DNA of 64,000 nt from Natrinema sp031626495 (GTDB lineage Archaea; Halobacteriota; Halobacteria; Halobacteriales; Natrialbaceae), in the NCBI RefSeq assembly GCF_031626495.1, contig NZ_JAMQOJ010000003.1, positions 248,001-312,000 on the forward strand. Reading direction: 5' to 3'. Shown here in pieces: positions 1 through 9,139 of the stretch (within the stretch, counting starts at the first letter, position 1; every line of letters starts with the position of its first letter). The notes under the pieces are model-generated. The model was not told where the DNA came from. It searched no databases and saw only the letters and a list, made by a program, of their open reading frames with translations. The translations under genes and the position numbers were made by a program.

Positions 1-1323
1 GGCGCCTACTGGCGCGGCGACGAGGAGAACACGATGCAGACGCGCATCTACGGCACGGCCTTCGAAGACGAGAGCGACCTCGAGGCGTTCTTGGAGCGCA
101 AGCGGGAGGCCGAGAAGCGCGACCACCGCCGGATCGGCAACGAAATGGATCTCTTCTCGATCCAGGACGTGACGGGGCCGGGCCTGCCGCTGTATCACCC
201 CGCCGGGAAGACTGTCCTCTCGGAACTCGAGGCGTTCGTCCGCGAGTTGAACGAGGAGGCGGGCTACGACTACGTCGAGACGCCCCACGTGTTCAAGACG
301 GACCTCTGGCACCGGTCGGGCCACTACGAGAACTACCAGGACGACATGTTCATCTTCGACGTCGGCGACGACGAGTTCGGCCTGAAGCCGATGAACTGTC
401 CCGGCCACGCCGCCATCTTCCAGGACCACTCCTGGAGCTACCGCGACCTGCCGATCCGCTACGCGGAAAACGGCAAAGTGTATCGAAAGGAACAGCGCGG
501 CGAACTCTCCGGTCTCTCGCGGGTCTGGGCGTTCACCATCGACGACGGCCACCTGTTCATCCGCCCCGACCAGATCGAGCGCGAGGTCGAGGAGATCATG
601 GCGATGATCACGGACGTCCTCGAGACGTTCGACCTCGACTACGAGATGGCGCTTGCCACCCGCCCCGAGAAGTCGGTCGGTAGCGACGAGATCTGGGAGC
701 GCGCCGAGGAACAACTCGAGAGCGTGCTCGAGGCTCACGGCCACGAGTACGAGATAGAGGAGGGCGACGGCGCGTTCTACGGGCCGAAGATCGACTTCGC
801 CTTCGAGGACGCCATCGGTCGCTCGTGGGACGGCCCGACGGTCCAGTTGGACTTCAACATGCCCGAGCGGTTCGATCTGAACTACGTCGGCGAGGACAAC
901 GAGGAACACCGCCCGGTCATGATCCACCGCGCGCTGTACGGCAGCTACGAGCGGTTCTTCATGATGCTCATCGAGCACTACGAGGGCCGGTTCCCGCTCT
1001 GGCTCGCGCCCGAACAGGTCCGCGTGCTGCCGATCTCCGACGACAACCTCGGCTACGCCCACCGCGTCGCCAACGAGTTCGACGACTTCCGCGTCGAGGT
1101 CGACGACCGCGACAGCACCCTCGAGCGGAAGATTCGCGCGGCCCACGACGACCGCGTCCCCTACCAGATCATCGTCGGCGACAACGAGGAGGAGGCCGGG
1201 AATATCTCGGTGCGCGACCGCTTCGAGGACCAGGAGTACGACGTCGAGATCGACGCGTTCAGAGCGCACCTCGAGGCCGAACGCGACGAGCAGCGGACGG
1301 AACCGGACTTCCTCCAGGAGTAG
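1..1323 (+). CDS. thrS: Threonyl-tRNA synthetase, C-terminal part (start lies before the window)
   Basis: Cytoplasmic class II synthetase that charges tRNA-Thr. The frame is open from base 1 (GAYWRGDEENTMQ), so the N-terminal TGS/editing part lies upstream and 440 residues are visible. All three zinc ligands of the family are recognisable: Cys in MNCPGH, His in DDGHLF and His in MIHRALYGS. Class II motif 2 is seen around YRKEQRGELSGL. The anticodon-binding domain starts near EQVRVLPISDD. The stop at 1321-1323 is followed closely by a convergent lipoprotein gene. Identification is secure; only the 5' end is missing. Confidence 0.95.
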   Translation, partial: GAYWRGDEENTMQTRIYGTAFEDESDLEAFLERKREAEKRDHRRIGNEMDLFSIQDVTGPGLPLYHPAGKTVLSELEAFVRELNEEAGYDYVETPHVFKTDLWHRSGHYENYQDDMFIFDVGDDEFGLKPMNCPGHAAIFQDHSWSYRDLPIRYAENGKVYRKEQRGELSGLSRVWAFTIDDGHLFIRPDQIEREVEEIMAMITDVLETFDLDYEMALATRPEKSVGSDEIWERAEEQLESVLEAHGHEYEIEEGDGAFYGPKIDFAFEDAIGRSWDGPTVQLDFNMPERFDLNYVGEDNEEHRPVMIHRALYGSYERFFMMLIEHYEGRFPLWLAPEQVRVLPISDDNLGYAHRVANEFDDFRVEVDDRDSTLERKIRAAHDDRVPYQIIVGDNEEEAGNISVRDRFEDQEYDVEIDAFRAHLEAERDEQRTEPDFLQE

Positions 1324-1343
1324 TCGACGTCCGCCTTCGGCTA

Positions 1344-1775
1344 TCAGTCACAGCGAGGTACCTCATCTCGATACGACAGCTCCCGTTCGTCCGTGTAATA
1401 GAGCTCGATTTCGCGTGGGACACTCGGGTCGGGCGGACAGTCCGATTTCGGCGGAACGGAAACGGTTCCGTTCGCGCCGGCATCGGTTTCGTACTCGATG
1501 GTGCGAATCTCGTTGGGGATCGGATCAGTGGTGAACGAGTGTCCTTTCGTCAACTCTCTCCGTCCTTCGTAGATGACTGTGCCGTCCGCTGCTTTGGCCG
1601 TCAGTTCGAACGCGGTCGTCTCGTTTTCGTAGTGCGTGTTGATGAGCGTGAGCCGGACCTGCGTTCTGTGTTTCTCGCCGCGGAGTCGCTCTAGACAGCC
1701 GGCGGTCGCGGTGAGGGCAACTGTGAGAACCGTTCCGAGGCCTTCACGCCGGCGGTACCGTCGATCGTCAGTCAT
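1344..1775 (-). CDS. Putative Tat-type lipoprotein of unknown function
   Basis: 143 residues. The N-terminus carries an arginine cluster (RRYRRREG), then a hydrophobic stretch ending in TATAGC. This resembles a haloarchaeal Tat signal with a lipobox whose Cys (about residue 27) would be lipidated. The mature part is short, acidic and probably beta-rich, with no motif I recognise. It is convergent with thrS (20 bp apart). It is likely membrane-anchored on the outer face; function unknown. Confidence 0.6.
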   Translation of the reverse strand: MTDDRRYRRREGLGTVLTVALTATAGCLERLRGEKHRTQVRLTLINTHYENETTAFELTAKAADGTVIYEGRRELTKGHSFTTDPIPNEIRTIEYETDAGANGTVSVPPKSDCPPDPSVPREIELYYTDERELSYRDEVPRCD

Positions 1776-2227
1776 GATTACTCAGTAGACCGTCCCGAAT
1801 CGTCGGAACTTGTTAGCGGTATGATTACTATTGGGCAGGGGGATAATATTTCTGATTATCGGAACGAATATTTCGGATGGAATCCGAAATCGCCGGGATG
1901 GAGAAAATCCAAAGATTTGCGATGTTCGACGAGTCGACGACTGAACGAGTGAAGCGACGCGAAGGAGTGGACTCGTCGAGGGGCACAGGAACGGTCGAGT
2001 AACATCGCTGTCGACCGCTCTCTCGGACGTCTTTCCACAGTGTCATCGCTGCCTCGAGCGTGGCGGGATCTGTGAAGCGGTTTTGAGGACGGGGACTCGA
2101 GGTGATCGAAGTCCGCGTGCGTTTCGCGTCGGATCGCCGACGGTCGCCACGGAGACTGCATATCTGTGGTGATCGATGTCATGGCCTCGATCGAAATAGG
2201 CATAGTTGTGGAATCGTGCATATCTGT
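1776..2227. other. Intergenic stretch, no convincing gene
   Basis: About 450 bases upstream of gfcR. It has an AT-rich patch near 1815-1880 and short minus-strand open frames with mixed composition. The minus frame around 2070-1985 reads TDPATLEAAMTLWKDV, which looks somewhat gene-like, but I cannot assign it to a family. It may be a decayed gene. The last 60 bases presumably hold the gfcR promoter. Confidence 0.4.
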
Positions 2228-2938
2228 ATGAACAGAGCCGAGAAAGCAGCCCTCCAGCTGCGGGCCGTCGACGTGTTGCGAATGTTGAAGGAGACCCGGA
2301 CCTACGACGAACTCGCGGAGACGACGGGACTACCGGCGGGCGATCTCAACCGGTACGTGAACGGACACGTCCTTCCGGGGACCGAGCGTGCGAGCGAGGT
2401 CGTCGAGGACCTGGGTCGAGAGGCGCTGGCCGCGGAACTCGACGCGCGAATCAGCGTCGACGAGGACGGGTACGTCGACAATAGCGCGACCGTCTTCGAC
2501 CAGCCGTTTCTCGAGCTGGCCGCACCAGTCGTGGCCAACGGGTTCGACTTCGAGCGCCCCGACGTCGTCCTCACGGCTGCGACTGACGGGATCACCCTCG
2601 CCGCCGCGCTCGCGAGCTACTACGGCGTCCGGTGTGCCTACGCGAAAAAGCGCAAGGAGACCGCCGTCGAGGAATTCATCGAGGCCCGCCAGCGACTCCA
2701 GTCGGGTATCGAACTCACCTACTACCTGCCCGCTTCGGCTATCGACCCCGGCGAGACGGTGCTGGTCGTCGACGACCTCATCCGGTCGGGCGAGACGCAG
2801 GAGCTCCTGCTCGACATCGCTCACACCGCCGAAGCCGACGTCGCCGGCGTCTTCGCGCTGATCGCAGCCGGAGCGGACGGCATCGAACGCGCGCGTGAGC
2901 GCACCGACGCGCCGGTCGGTGCGCTCACGACCGTCTGA
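2228..2938 (+). CDS. gfcR: GfcR-type transcriptional regulator (HTH plus phosphoribosyltransferase-like domain)
   Basis: 236 residues from ATG 2228. An in-frame extension to 2102 exists, but MNRAEKAALQLRAVDVLR is the natural start. Residues ~10-60 form a helix-turn-helix (TYDELAETTGLPAGDLNRYV). Residues ~95-236 are a type I phosphoribosyltransferase-like fold with the PRPP-loop motif VLVVDDLIRSGET. In Haloferax this family activates glucose and fructose catabolism genes (semi-phosphorylative Entner-Doudoroff pathway and gap). It can be misannotated as orotate phosphoribosyltransferase (PyrE-like), but the fused N-terminal HTH argues for the regulator. A T-run at 2996-3000 may be its terminator. 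Confidence 0.85.
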   Translation: MNRAEKAALQLRAVDVLRMLKETRTYDELAETTGLPAGDLNRYVNGHVLPGTERASEVVEDLGREALAAELDARISVDEDGYVDNSATVFDQPFLELAAPVVANGFDFERPDVVLTAATDGITLAAALASYYGVRCAYAKKRKETAVEEFIEARQRLQSGIELTYYLPASAIDPGETVLVVDDLIRSGETQELLLDIAHTAEADVAGVFALIAAGADGIERARERTDAPVGALTTV

Positions 2939-3085
2939 TCGATCGCGAGTACCACGGAACGGACGGTTTCACCGCGCCATTGCAGGCGGAAAGGATTTTT
3001 GTGTTCGGAGCTCACAGTTCAGCGCACCGAACGGTTCGTTCGACGCTGTCCGCTCGCCAATCGCCGGAGGGAAACCGTGTGAACG

Positions 3086-3112
3086 ATTGGCACATTATTA
3101 ATCATTAGGTTT
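3086..3112 (+). promoter_or_regulatory. AT-rich promoter of the glutamate mutase S gene
   Basis: The segment ACATTATTAATCATTAGG is the only AT-rich block before the gene. TTATTAATC near 3091-3099 is a plausible archaeal TATA box, predicting a transcript start near 3120 and a short leader to ATG 3146. Confidence 0.4.
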
Positions 3113-3145
3113 ATGGTGGTCCCGGCAGTTAGTGGTGGTACGCAC

Positions 3146-3586
3146 ATGACGAAGACAGTCATCCTCGGCGTGATCGGGTCGGACGCTCACGTCGTTGGGA
3201 TCACCATCCTGGAACAGGCGCTGGAGGCAGCCGGATTCGACGTCGTCAACCTGGGAGTCCAGAGCTCTCAGGAGGAGTTCGTTGAAGCCGCGTCCGCCAA
3301 CGACGCCGAGGCTGTACTCGTCTCGTCGCTCTACGGCCACGCCAAGCAGGACTGCGAGGGCTTCCACCAGCGGATCGCTGAGGCCGACCTCGATGTCACG
3401 ACCTACATCGGCGGCAACCTCGCCGTCGGACAGGACGACTTCGAGGAGACGCGGTCGTTCTTCCGCAAGATGGGATTCGACCGGGTCTTCGACTCCGAGA
3501 CCGATCCGGAGGAGGCCATCGAGGCCCTGAAGGCCGATCTGGACATGCGCTCGACCGAACAGGAGAGCCAGACCGTTTCGGCGTAA
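3146..3586 (+). CDS. mamA: Methylaspartate (glutamate) mutase, small cobalamin-binding subunit
   Basis: 146 residues from ATG 3146; an in-frame start at 3113 would only add residues from the likely promoter/leader. It carries the B12-binding signature: GSDAHVVG (the D-x-H-x-x-G histidine that ligates cobalt), then SSLYGH and YIGGNLAVG. With subunit E it interconverts L-glutamate and 3-methylaspartate, the committing reaction of the haloarchaeal methylaspartate cycle for acetyl-CoA assimilation. In many haloarchaea the large subunit and methylaspartate ammonia-lyase lie beside it. Here the next gene is a convergent UspA, so the partner must be elsewhere. glmS and mutS are alternative names. 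Confidence 0.88.
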   Translation: MTKTVILGVIGSDAHVVGITILEQALEAAGFDVVNLGVQSSQEEFVEAASANDAEAVLVSSLYGHAKQDCEGFHQRIAEADLDVTTYIGGNLAVGQDDFEETRSFFRKMGFDRVFDSETDPEEAIEALKADLDMRSTEQESQTVSA

Positions 3587-3700
3587 CTGTTTTTCGCGTC
3601 GCTCCGAACGCGCTGCCGTCATCCCACTGCTTACCGGTGTCAACGCTCGAGAAGCCGTTGCTCCGGTTCTGTCATCTTCGCGTCGAACGCGTTCCCCTCC

Positions 3701-4132
3701 CTACCGAACGATCGTCACCGGCACCGGCGACCGACGGGCGACTGTCTCGGCGACGCTGCCCAGTAGAATCCGGCTCGCACCTGTCCGGCCGTGGCTACCG
3801 ATGACGATGTGATCGACGTCCTGTTCGTCGGCGTAGTCGACGATCGATCGCGACACGCCGCCGATGACGTACTCGGTCTCGATCTCGACGCCGTGATCGG
3901 CCGCCTGTTCGCGCGCCGTCTCGAGAATTTCCTCGGCGCGGTCCTCGTGGTGGCCCTGTACCTCGTCGTAGTTGATCGCGGTCCCCTCGACGCCGCCGAC
4001 GGCGTAGAAGTCGCCCGGGTCGAGGACGTACAGTGCGGTGATCGTCGCATCCGGATACTCCGTACAGGCGAACTCGAGCGCCTCAGTCGACTGTGCCGAG
4101 TCGTCGACCGCCACGAGGACGTGCTGTGTCAT
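3701..4132 (-). CDS. Universal stress protein, UspA family
   Basis: 143 residues, the usual single-domain length. The N-terminus MTQHVLVAVDDSAQS is the first strand. The C-terminus has the nucleotide-binding motif G-x2-G-x9-G-S (GSHGRTGASRILLGS), indicating the ATP-binding subclass. Usually cytoplasmic and dimeric; the specific stress role is unknown. Convergent with mamA and upstream of rpl15e on the same strand, with a 160-bp gap, so probably transcribed alone. Confidence 0.9.
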   Translation of the reverse strand: MTQHVLVAVDDSAQSTEALEFACTEYPDATITALYVLDPGDFYAVGGVEGTAINYDEVQGHHEDRAEEILETAREQAADHGVEIETEYVIGGVSRSIVDYADEQDVDHIVIGSHGRTGASRILLGSVAETVARRSPVPVTIVR

Positions 4133-4295
4133 GCGAGGCGATACGTCCGCCCGTGGAATAAGTCCACCTCTCGGACCGGATCCGTGGGAACGACGCTACG
4201 GTCCCCTGTTCGCGTTCGAGAGTCCGTACTGGCGCTGGCTCTCCGGGGCCGGTTCGCAGAAAAATCGATAGTGGGTTCGTCGGTCGCTGACGCCG

Positions 4296-4886
4296 TTACT
4301 TCGCGCGGCCCTGACCGCCCGTGTTCGACGGTCGGACCTTCTCGGCACCCTTGCCGCGGTTGTTGAGGCCGCGGTTGGCTTTACCGGCGTTCGTGAGCCC
4401 GCGGAACGCGCGGTTCTGGTGGGCGTCGTCGCAGATCCAGTTGAGATCGTCGTCGTTCTCGATCGCGGGGTGGTTCGGATCGACGAGGATCACTTCGAAC
4501 CACTTCTGCGAGCCGTCTTCACCGACCCAGTAGCTGTTGAGCACGCGCAGATTGGGGTACTTGCGGGAGACGCGCTCCTCGCCGATGCGCTGGATGTTCT
4601 TGCGCCGCCCGATGCGGTTGACACCCTGGCGCTTCGAGCGCCGGCCGGCCTTGAATCGTTCCTTCCGGGCGGTCCCCTTTCGGACCGAAACCCGGGTCAC
4701 GACGATGCCCTGCTTGGCCTTGTAGCCGAGTTCGCGCGCCTTGTCGAGTCGCGTGGGGCGGTCGATTCGCTCGATCGCGCCCTGCTTGCGCCACTCCTGC
4801 TTTCGCTGCCACTGTAGCTCCCCGAGCTTACCGTCGTCGGGGTCTTTCCATGCGTCCTTGATGTGGGAATAGAAGCTCTTTGCCAT
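4296..4886 (-). CDS. rpl15e: Large-subunit ribosomal protein eL15 (L15e)
   Basis: 196 residues, full length for the archaeal/eukaryotic eL15 family. It starts MAKSFYSHIKDAWK, the typical N-terminus. The highly basic core (RRSKRQGVNRIGRRKN) contacts 23S rRNA. The end (RPSNTGGQGRAK) is the flexible basic tail. It is unusually basic compared with the acidic proteins around it, as expected for a ribosomal protein. Confidence 0.97.
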   Translation of the reverse strand: MAKSFYSHIKDAWKDPDDGKLGELQWQRKQEWRKQGAIERIDRPTRLDKARELGYKAKQGIVVTRVSVRKGTARKERFKAGRRSKRQGVNRIGRRKNIQRIGEERVSRKYPNLRVLNSYWVGEDGSQKWFEVILVDPNHPAIENDDDLNWICDDAHQNRAFRGLTNAGKANRGLNNRGKGAEKVRPSNTGGQGRAK

Positions 4887-5029
4887 GCGTATTCACCCGC
4901 GGGCGTTTCCTGGTTCAATCCCGACCGGGGCCGAGCCCCGCGGATCACATCCCGACCTGTGACACCGCATCGTACAGGTGCCCGCTGATGCCCGCGAACC
5001 AGCGAGTCTACTCCTTCTTCCCAACTCTC

Positions 5030-5041
5030 GAGTATAAGAGC
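5030..5041 (-). promoter_or_regulatory. Possible TATA box for rpl15e
   Basis: On the minus strand the sequence CTCTTATACTCG is the clearest TATA-like element between rpl15e and the next gene. It would give a leader of about 120 bases, which is long for haloarchaea, so the call is tentative. Confidence 0.35.
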
Positions 5042-5083
5042 TTCGAACTCCGCGGGCGCGCTGCTGTGCGGGCGGTATGGCCG

Positions 5084-5617
5084 TTACCGCCCGAGCGGCA
5101 CCCGTTCGCGCACGCCGCTGGGCGTGACGCCGTTGACCGCCGCGAAAACGGCTCCCAGGACCAGCCCGTAGACGAGGTGGCCGAGGCCGAAGAGGAGCGC
5201 GCTGAACAGTTCCGCTGCCGGCCCCGAAACCGGGAGGTACGGAAGCGGCAGCGTCGCTACGCCGGCCCGCTCCATCGCTACCGGAAACACGACACCGCCG
5301 GCGAAGAGGCCGACGACCGTGCCGAACGCCAGCCCGGCGATGACGTAGTCGTTGAACTCGTCGATCTGGTCCTGAATCACCCGTCTCGAGACGATTGCGG
5401 CGAAGAGCAGTCCGAACGCGATGCTCAACATCAGGTGGATGGTCCAGCCGACGCCGATGGCCATCTCGGGCTCGGCCGCGAGCCCGCCCAGGAGTTCGAT
5501 CTGGTTCCCACCGAGGTGGAGGACCAGGCCCATGGCGATTCCGGCGACGAGCCCACCCGTGAGGCCGCCGCCCCAGATGCCGACGCCGTCGAGATCACGT
5601 GTGCCATTCACCCTCAT
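5084..5617 (-). CDS. Integral membrane protein of unknown function
   Basis: 177 residues with four or five hydrophobic segments: ~15-35 (GGLTGGLVAGIAMGLVLHL), ~55-75, ~90-115 and ~140-160. Small loops and Gly/Ala-rich helices are typical of haloarchaeal DUF-class membrane proteins. No catalytic motif is visible. It resembles proteins sometimes annotated as 'histidine kinase', but no kinase motif is present and that label should not be used. Divergent from the gene at 5913. Confidence 0.65.
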   Translation of the reverse strand: MRVNGTRDLDGVGIWGGGLTGGLVAGIAMGLVLHLGGNQIELLGGLAAEPEMAIGVGWTIHLMLSIAFGLLFAAIVSRRVIQDQIDEFNDYVIAGLAFGTVVGLFAGGVVFPVAMERAGVATLPLPYLPVSGPAAELFSALLFGLGHLVYGLVLGAVFAAVNGVTPSGVRERVPLGR

Positions 5618-5879
5618 ACTGGGGGGTACGGCGAGGGGTCAGATCAATGTCATCATTTGCCGGTTGTCGAGAGAATCGATCGAACGGGAGTGTCATCTCG
5701 CAGTTCGCGTTCGCGCGAATCGAGTGACCTGTCGAACTCTCTCACCGGTTCGCCGGTCGATCTCGTCCACGGCCGTCGCCGTCGGTGACAAAATATGGGA
5801 ATACTTATATATCCAAATATTAGCTTCAAATGCTCGTGTCCGCGATATCGCTAGATTCGCTGATAAACAAAAGCAGTAC

Positions 5880-5891
5880 TACATATATCTC
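5880..5891 (+). promoter_or_regulatory. TATA box for the membrane-protein gene at 5913
   Basis: ACATATATCT is centred about 27 bases before ATG 5913, matching a leaderless haloarchaeal transcript. A second TATA-like run (ACTTATATATCC) lies near 5815-5827 and could be an alternative promoter. Confidence 0.5.
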
Positions 5892-5912
5892 GGTCGGGCG
5901 CGTACTACTCGT

Positions 5913-6644
5913 ATGGCCTTCAGCATCACCGACGCGATGACCGACGGGTTCTCCCGCGCCACCGAGCGGAACGGGCTCGTCTTCGTCGTCATCTTCGCTA
6001 TCCTCGCCGTAATGAACGCGCTCGTCGTCCCAACCGGATTCGGCCCCGCAACCGGCGCAGAACCCGCGTCAGGACTCGTCGGCCTCGTCACTGGTCTCCT
6101 ATCGTTTGCGATCGGGGTCGTCACGATAGCCGCCGCGGTCGTCGCACTTCGGACGTTCGCATCCGACGAGACCGAGACGATTCCACAGGAGTTCCGCCGA
6201 CGGAAGCTCGGCATCGCCACGCTCAACGCCTTCGTCGGCACGATCGTCTTCGTGCTGCTCGTCGCCGTCGGGAGCGTCTTCCTGCTCGTACCGGGTCTGT
6301 TCCTGCTCGTGGCCCTCTACTACTGGAGCGTCTTCGTCGCGGTCGAGGACCAGAACTTCGTCCAGGCGTTCCGCAGCAGTTGGGCGTTGACCAGGGGCAG
6401 TCGCCTCCGACTATTCGCGCTCGGCTTCCTCGTCGTCGCACTCGGCATTCTGGTGAACGCCACCGCCATCGTTCCGGCGGTCTTCCTCGGCGATGCCGCG
6501 GGGCTCGTCCTCACGCAACTCGTCGCCGCGGCCGTCACGGTCTACACCCTCGCGACCACTGCCCAGGCCTACGACCAGCTCCGCGGCCTCGAGCACCCCC
6601 TCGAGACCGAGCCGCAGCCCGGATCGACCGGGATGCCCGCCTGA
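5913..6644 (+). CDS. Multi-pass membrane protein (DUF7847-like, GlpQ-membrane-domain type)
   Basis: 243 residues from ATG 5913. The frame stays open far upstream, but the composition changes there and the TATA box at 5881 sits just ahead of this ATG. About six hydrophobic segments lie at ~20-40, 55-80, 105-140, 165-190 and 195-220. The central FVAVEDQNFVQAFRSSWALTRG is typical of the haloarchaeal family related to the membrane domain of glycerophosphodiester phosphodiesterases. The role is unknown. Confidence 0.7.
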   Translation: MAFSITDAMTDGFSRATERNGLVFVVIFAILAVMNALVVPTGFGPATGAEPASGLVGLVTGLLSFAIGVVTIAAAVVALRTFASDETETIPQEFRRRKLGIATLNAFVGTIVFVLLVAVGSVFLLVPGLFLLVALYYWSVFVAVEDQNFVQAFRSSWALTRGSRLRLFALGFLVVALGILVNATAIVPAVFLGDAAGLVLTQLVAAAVTVYTLATTAQAYDQLRGLEHPLETEPQPGSTGMPA

Positions 6645-6740
6645 GCGCTTCGCTCGGGCGAGTAACCGCTGTTTTCCGGTCTTCGGCCCCTCGTATCCAT
6701 CAGAACACTATTTATCGCTCACTCTAGAGAACTGGCAGTA

Positions 6741-7697
6741 ATGAGATTGCTGTCAGAGACCGAGTCTCAGGGCTTGCCGGTGGAGTACGTCGTCGTCGGC
6801 ATCGGCCTGGTCGCGGCCGCCGCTGTGCACTATCTGCTTTCGGTTAGCCTCTTCGTGACCGGTCTCTTTGTCTGCGCTCTCTTCCTCGTCAGCGTGATCG
6901 CCTTCGTGCCGGGAGTCTGGCCGACGCTGTACCGTACTACCGGGATCGGTGTCGGCGCGTGGCTTCTCGCCGCGGCCGTTGCAGCCGGCGGAATCGCGCT
7001 CAGTTACTGGATCGGCGATCCCCAGCCGTTCTGCGACTCGACGCTCTCTCATCGTGGCTGTTTCACCACCTATGGGTGGGCATCGGCGGTTTACCTCGCG
7101 AGCGCGTTCGGCGTCGCCATCGCTGCCGGCCACCTCGATCGGTACCGTCGCCTGCGAAACGCGTCGGTCGTCCCCGCTGCCGAGGTCGACGATGGTCCCG
7201 TCGCCGTCGAAGGCCATCTCGTGCCGGCAGGCGAACCCATCGCAGGACCGGTATCCGACGAGCCGACGGTTTGGTATCGCAGCGCCGTCGAACGGGCAAC
7301 GCTCTTCGAAGGCCACCGAGAGATCGACCACGACGCCGGCGGTGGCGAGTTCTACGCCGAGGACGGCTCAGGCCGTCTTTTAGTTCTCCCGGAGCAGCTG
7401 GACGACCACGACGTCGCCGACCTCGCTCGCTCTCATACGGACTCCGACGGGGAGCGACGACGGCGCGAGTGGAGCTACGAGCCGAACGACGTGGTCACCG
7501 TCGTCGGTGTCGGACGCAGCGTCTCGCGAGCGGCGTACCCGGAACCGATCGTCGTCGGACTCGAGGAACCGGTGATCGTCGGGCTCGGAACCCTGTCCGA
7601 ACTCCGCAGCTGGGCCGCCACTCGGGTCCTCGTCGGCGCAGCGTTCGCGCTCGTCGGCGGCGGCGGTTCGTTGCTCGTGATGGTGCTGGCTGCCTGA
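6741..7697 (+). CDS. Membrane protein with a GIDE-like (E3-ligase-associated) domain
   Basis: 318 residues. Four hydrophobic helices occupy ~15-135. A soluble central domain follows (~140-280), with VAVEGHLVPAGEPIAGPVS and PTVWYRSAVER recalling the GIDE domain found in eukaryotic MUL1-type E3 ligases and in many archaeal membrane proteins. A final helix spans ~290-315. No RING finger is present, so ubiquitin-ligase activity should not be inferred. CTATTTATCG at 6707-6716 lies about 30 bases ahead of the ATG, fitting a leaderless transcript. Confidence 0.6.
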   Translation: MRLLSETESQGLPVEYVVVGIGLVAAAAVHYLLSVSLFVTGLFVCALFLVSVIAFVPGVWPTLYRTTGIGVGAWLLAAAVAAGGIALSYWIGDPQPFCDSTLSHRGCFTTYGWASAVYLASAFGVAIAAGHLDRYRRLRNASVVPAAEVDDGPVAVEGHLVPAGEPIAGPVSDEPTVWYRSAVERATLFEGHREIDHDAGGGEFYAEDGSGRLLVLPEQLDDHDVADLARSHTDSDGERRRREWSYEPNDVVTVVGVGRSVSRAAYPEPIVVGLEEPVIVGLGTLSELRSWAATRVLVGAAFALVGGGGSLLVMVLAA

Positions 7698-7942
7698 TAA
7701 CCAAAATCTCTCGTCGCCGACAACTGCCACTCGCTGGAGAGCCATCGAGTTGCGCCTCTCTTCCGCACGCCCCTCGATTTGATATACCGATATTCGGTGT
7801 ACTGGCGAGCGAGTGTCGGATAGTACACTATTCGAACGTGCTCGAGGACGCGTCTCGAGGCGCTATTCGTCGAAGAGCAGAAAACCGTTGCTCGATCGAG
7901 GTCGAATCCGCTCGCGTACTCGCTACTGGGCAGCGGCCGATC

Positions 7943-8851
7943 TCACACGAAGTCCGCGACCGTCTCGAACGAATCCGCGGTGATCGACTCCGCCAACTCG
8001 TCGGCCTCGAGAGCGTCGGGGACGTGCTGGGGGTACTTCCGGCGGAAGTAGCCCACGATATTGGTCAGGTCACGCCGGAGGAACTCGTCGGCGTTCTCGT
8101 GGTCCGTCGGGACGGCCTGGGGCCAGTCGAAGATTTTCACGCCCGCTTCGTTGACGAAGACGTTGTACTCGCTCATATCGGCGTGGACGTATCCCTTCGC
8201 GTACGCGCGCGAGAGTTCCGAAATGAGCAGGTCGAGGACGCCCAGCACCTGCTCGTCCTCGAGGCGGGTCCGCGAGAGCTCGACGCCGTCCATCTTCTCC
8301 ATGACGATGGCGTGGCGGTTCTGGCCGATCGGCTGGGGGACCGACACGTCGGGGTAGAGGTCCTCGAGAATCCCGTGTTCGCGCTCGGCGGCCTTCCGGG
8401 CGGTGTACATCCAGGAGACGTGGTCGTTGTCCGACGTGTAGTCGCGTTCTTTGTGGACCTCCCGGAAGTTCGTGTAGCCCTCACGGTGGTACTTCAGCGC
8501 CAGCGGTTTGTACGATTTGACCTCGTAGACGTCGCTCTCCTTGCCGACGCCGAGCGGCGAGCCGAACTCCGAAATCGTATCCTGTTCGACCAGCGCCCGC
8601 AGCGCCAGGGTATCGTATCCCTCGAACTGGAGGGTATAGCCCTCGTACTGGATCGTCTTCTTCTCGATCAGCCCGCGCTTGAGACAGCGCTCGAGCCGGT
8701 AATCGACCTCCTCCTCGGACAGATCGGCGAACTTCGGGAGCTTCTCGCGTTGGACCCATTCGGAGAAGCGCATCCCCTGTTCGACGCCCGAGAGGAGATA
8801 GAAGTCTTCCGTCTCGAGGTCCGGAAGCAATCCGGCGACGTTTCGCACCAT
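7943..8851 (-). CDS. rio2: RIO2-type serine/threonine protein kinase
   Basis: 302 residues from ATG 8851; the longer open frame to 9019 would add a non-conserved extension. Residues 1-90 are the RIO2 winged helix (MVRNVAGLLPDLETEDFYLL). The kinase domain follows with the nucleotide loop GVGKESDVYEV, the catalytic loop YVHADMSEYNVF and the metal-binding IFDWPQAV. Archaeal RIO2 acts in late 40S-like (30S) subunit maturation. Transcribed alone, with a 288-bp gap before the next minus-strand gene. Confidence 0.93.
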   Translation of the reverse strand: MVRNVAGLLPDLETEDFYLLSGVEQGMRFSEWVQREKLPKFADLSEEEVDYRLERCLKRGLIEKKTIQYEGYTLQFEGYDTLALRALVEQDTISEFGSPLGVGKESDVYEVKSYKPLALKYHREGYTNFREVHKERDYTSDNDHVSWMYTARKAAEREHGILEDLYPDVSVPQPIGQNRHAIVMEKMDGVELSRTRLEDEQVLGVLDLLISELSRAYAKGYVHADMSEYNVFVNEAGVKIFDWPQAVPTDHENADEFLRRDLTNIVGYFRRKYPQHVPDALEADELAESITADSFETVADFV

Positions 8852-9139
8852 ACGACGGGATAGCCCGCGGGTACGTAAAAACGGCGTGACGAAGCGCCGA
8901 GGGTAGACGGCCGCCGACCGGGTCACCGACGTGACGACAGCGTGGTCCGGCATCGATGGCTGCCGGAATGTCGGGTTACGAGTCAGTAGGTGCGTCAGTC
9001 GCCGTCTCGCCGCTGTCACGTCCCTGCCGACCGATAAACCGCATACGATGATAGGAAAACGGCCAACGGGGCGGTCGTCGAACGATACGACGGTCGGTAC
9101 CGACGGGGGCGTCTCGGTACAGGGGATCGGGTAGCCCCG

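Noticed and set aside
825..1694. Arg/Pro-rich open frame overlapping the end of thrS
   Set aside because: It is an out-of-frame shadow of a GC-rich coding region; the composition is highly basic, unlike haloarchaeal proteins.
1856..2221. 121-codon minus frame upstream of gfcR
   Set aside because: Ser/His/Arg-rich, with no domain; probably not expressed, at most a remnant.
2228..2938. Orotate phosphoribosyltransferase (pyrE)
   Set aside because: The N-terminal helix-turn-helix and overall layout fit the GfcR regulator family better than the enzyme.
6959..8863. 634-codon plus-strand open frame
   Set aside because: It is antisense to RIO2 and out of frame with the GIDE-like gene, with no motif; long shadow frames are expected at this GC content.
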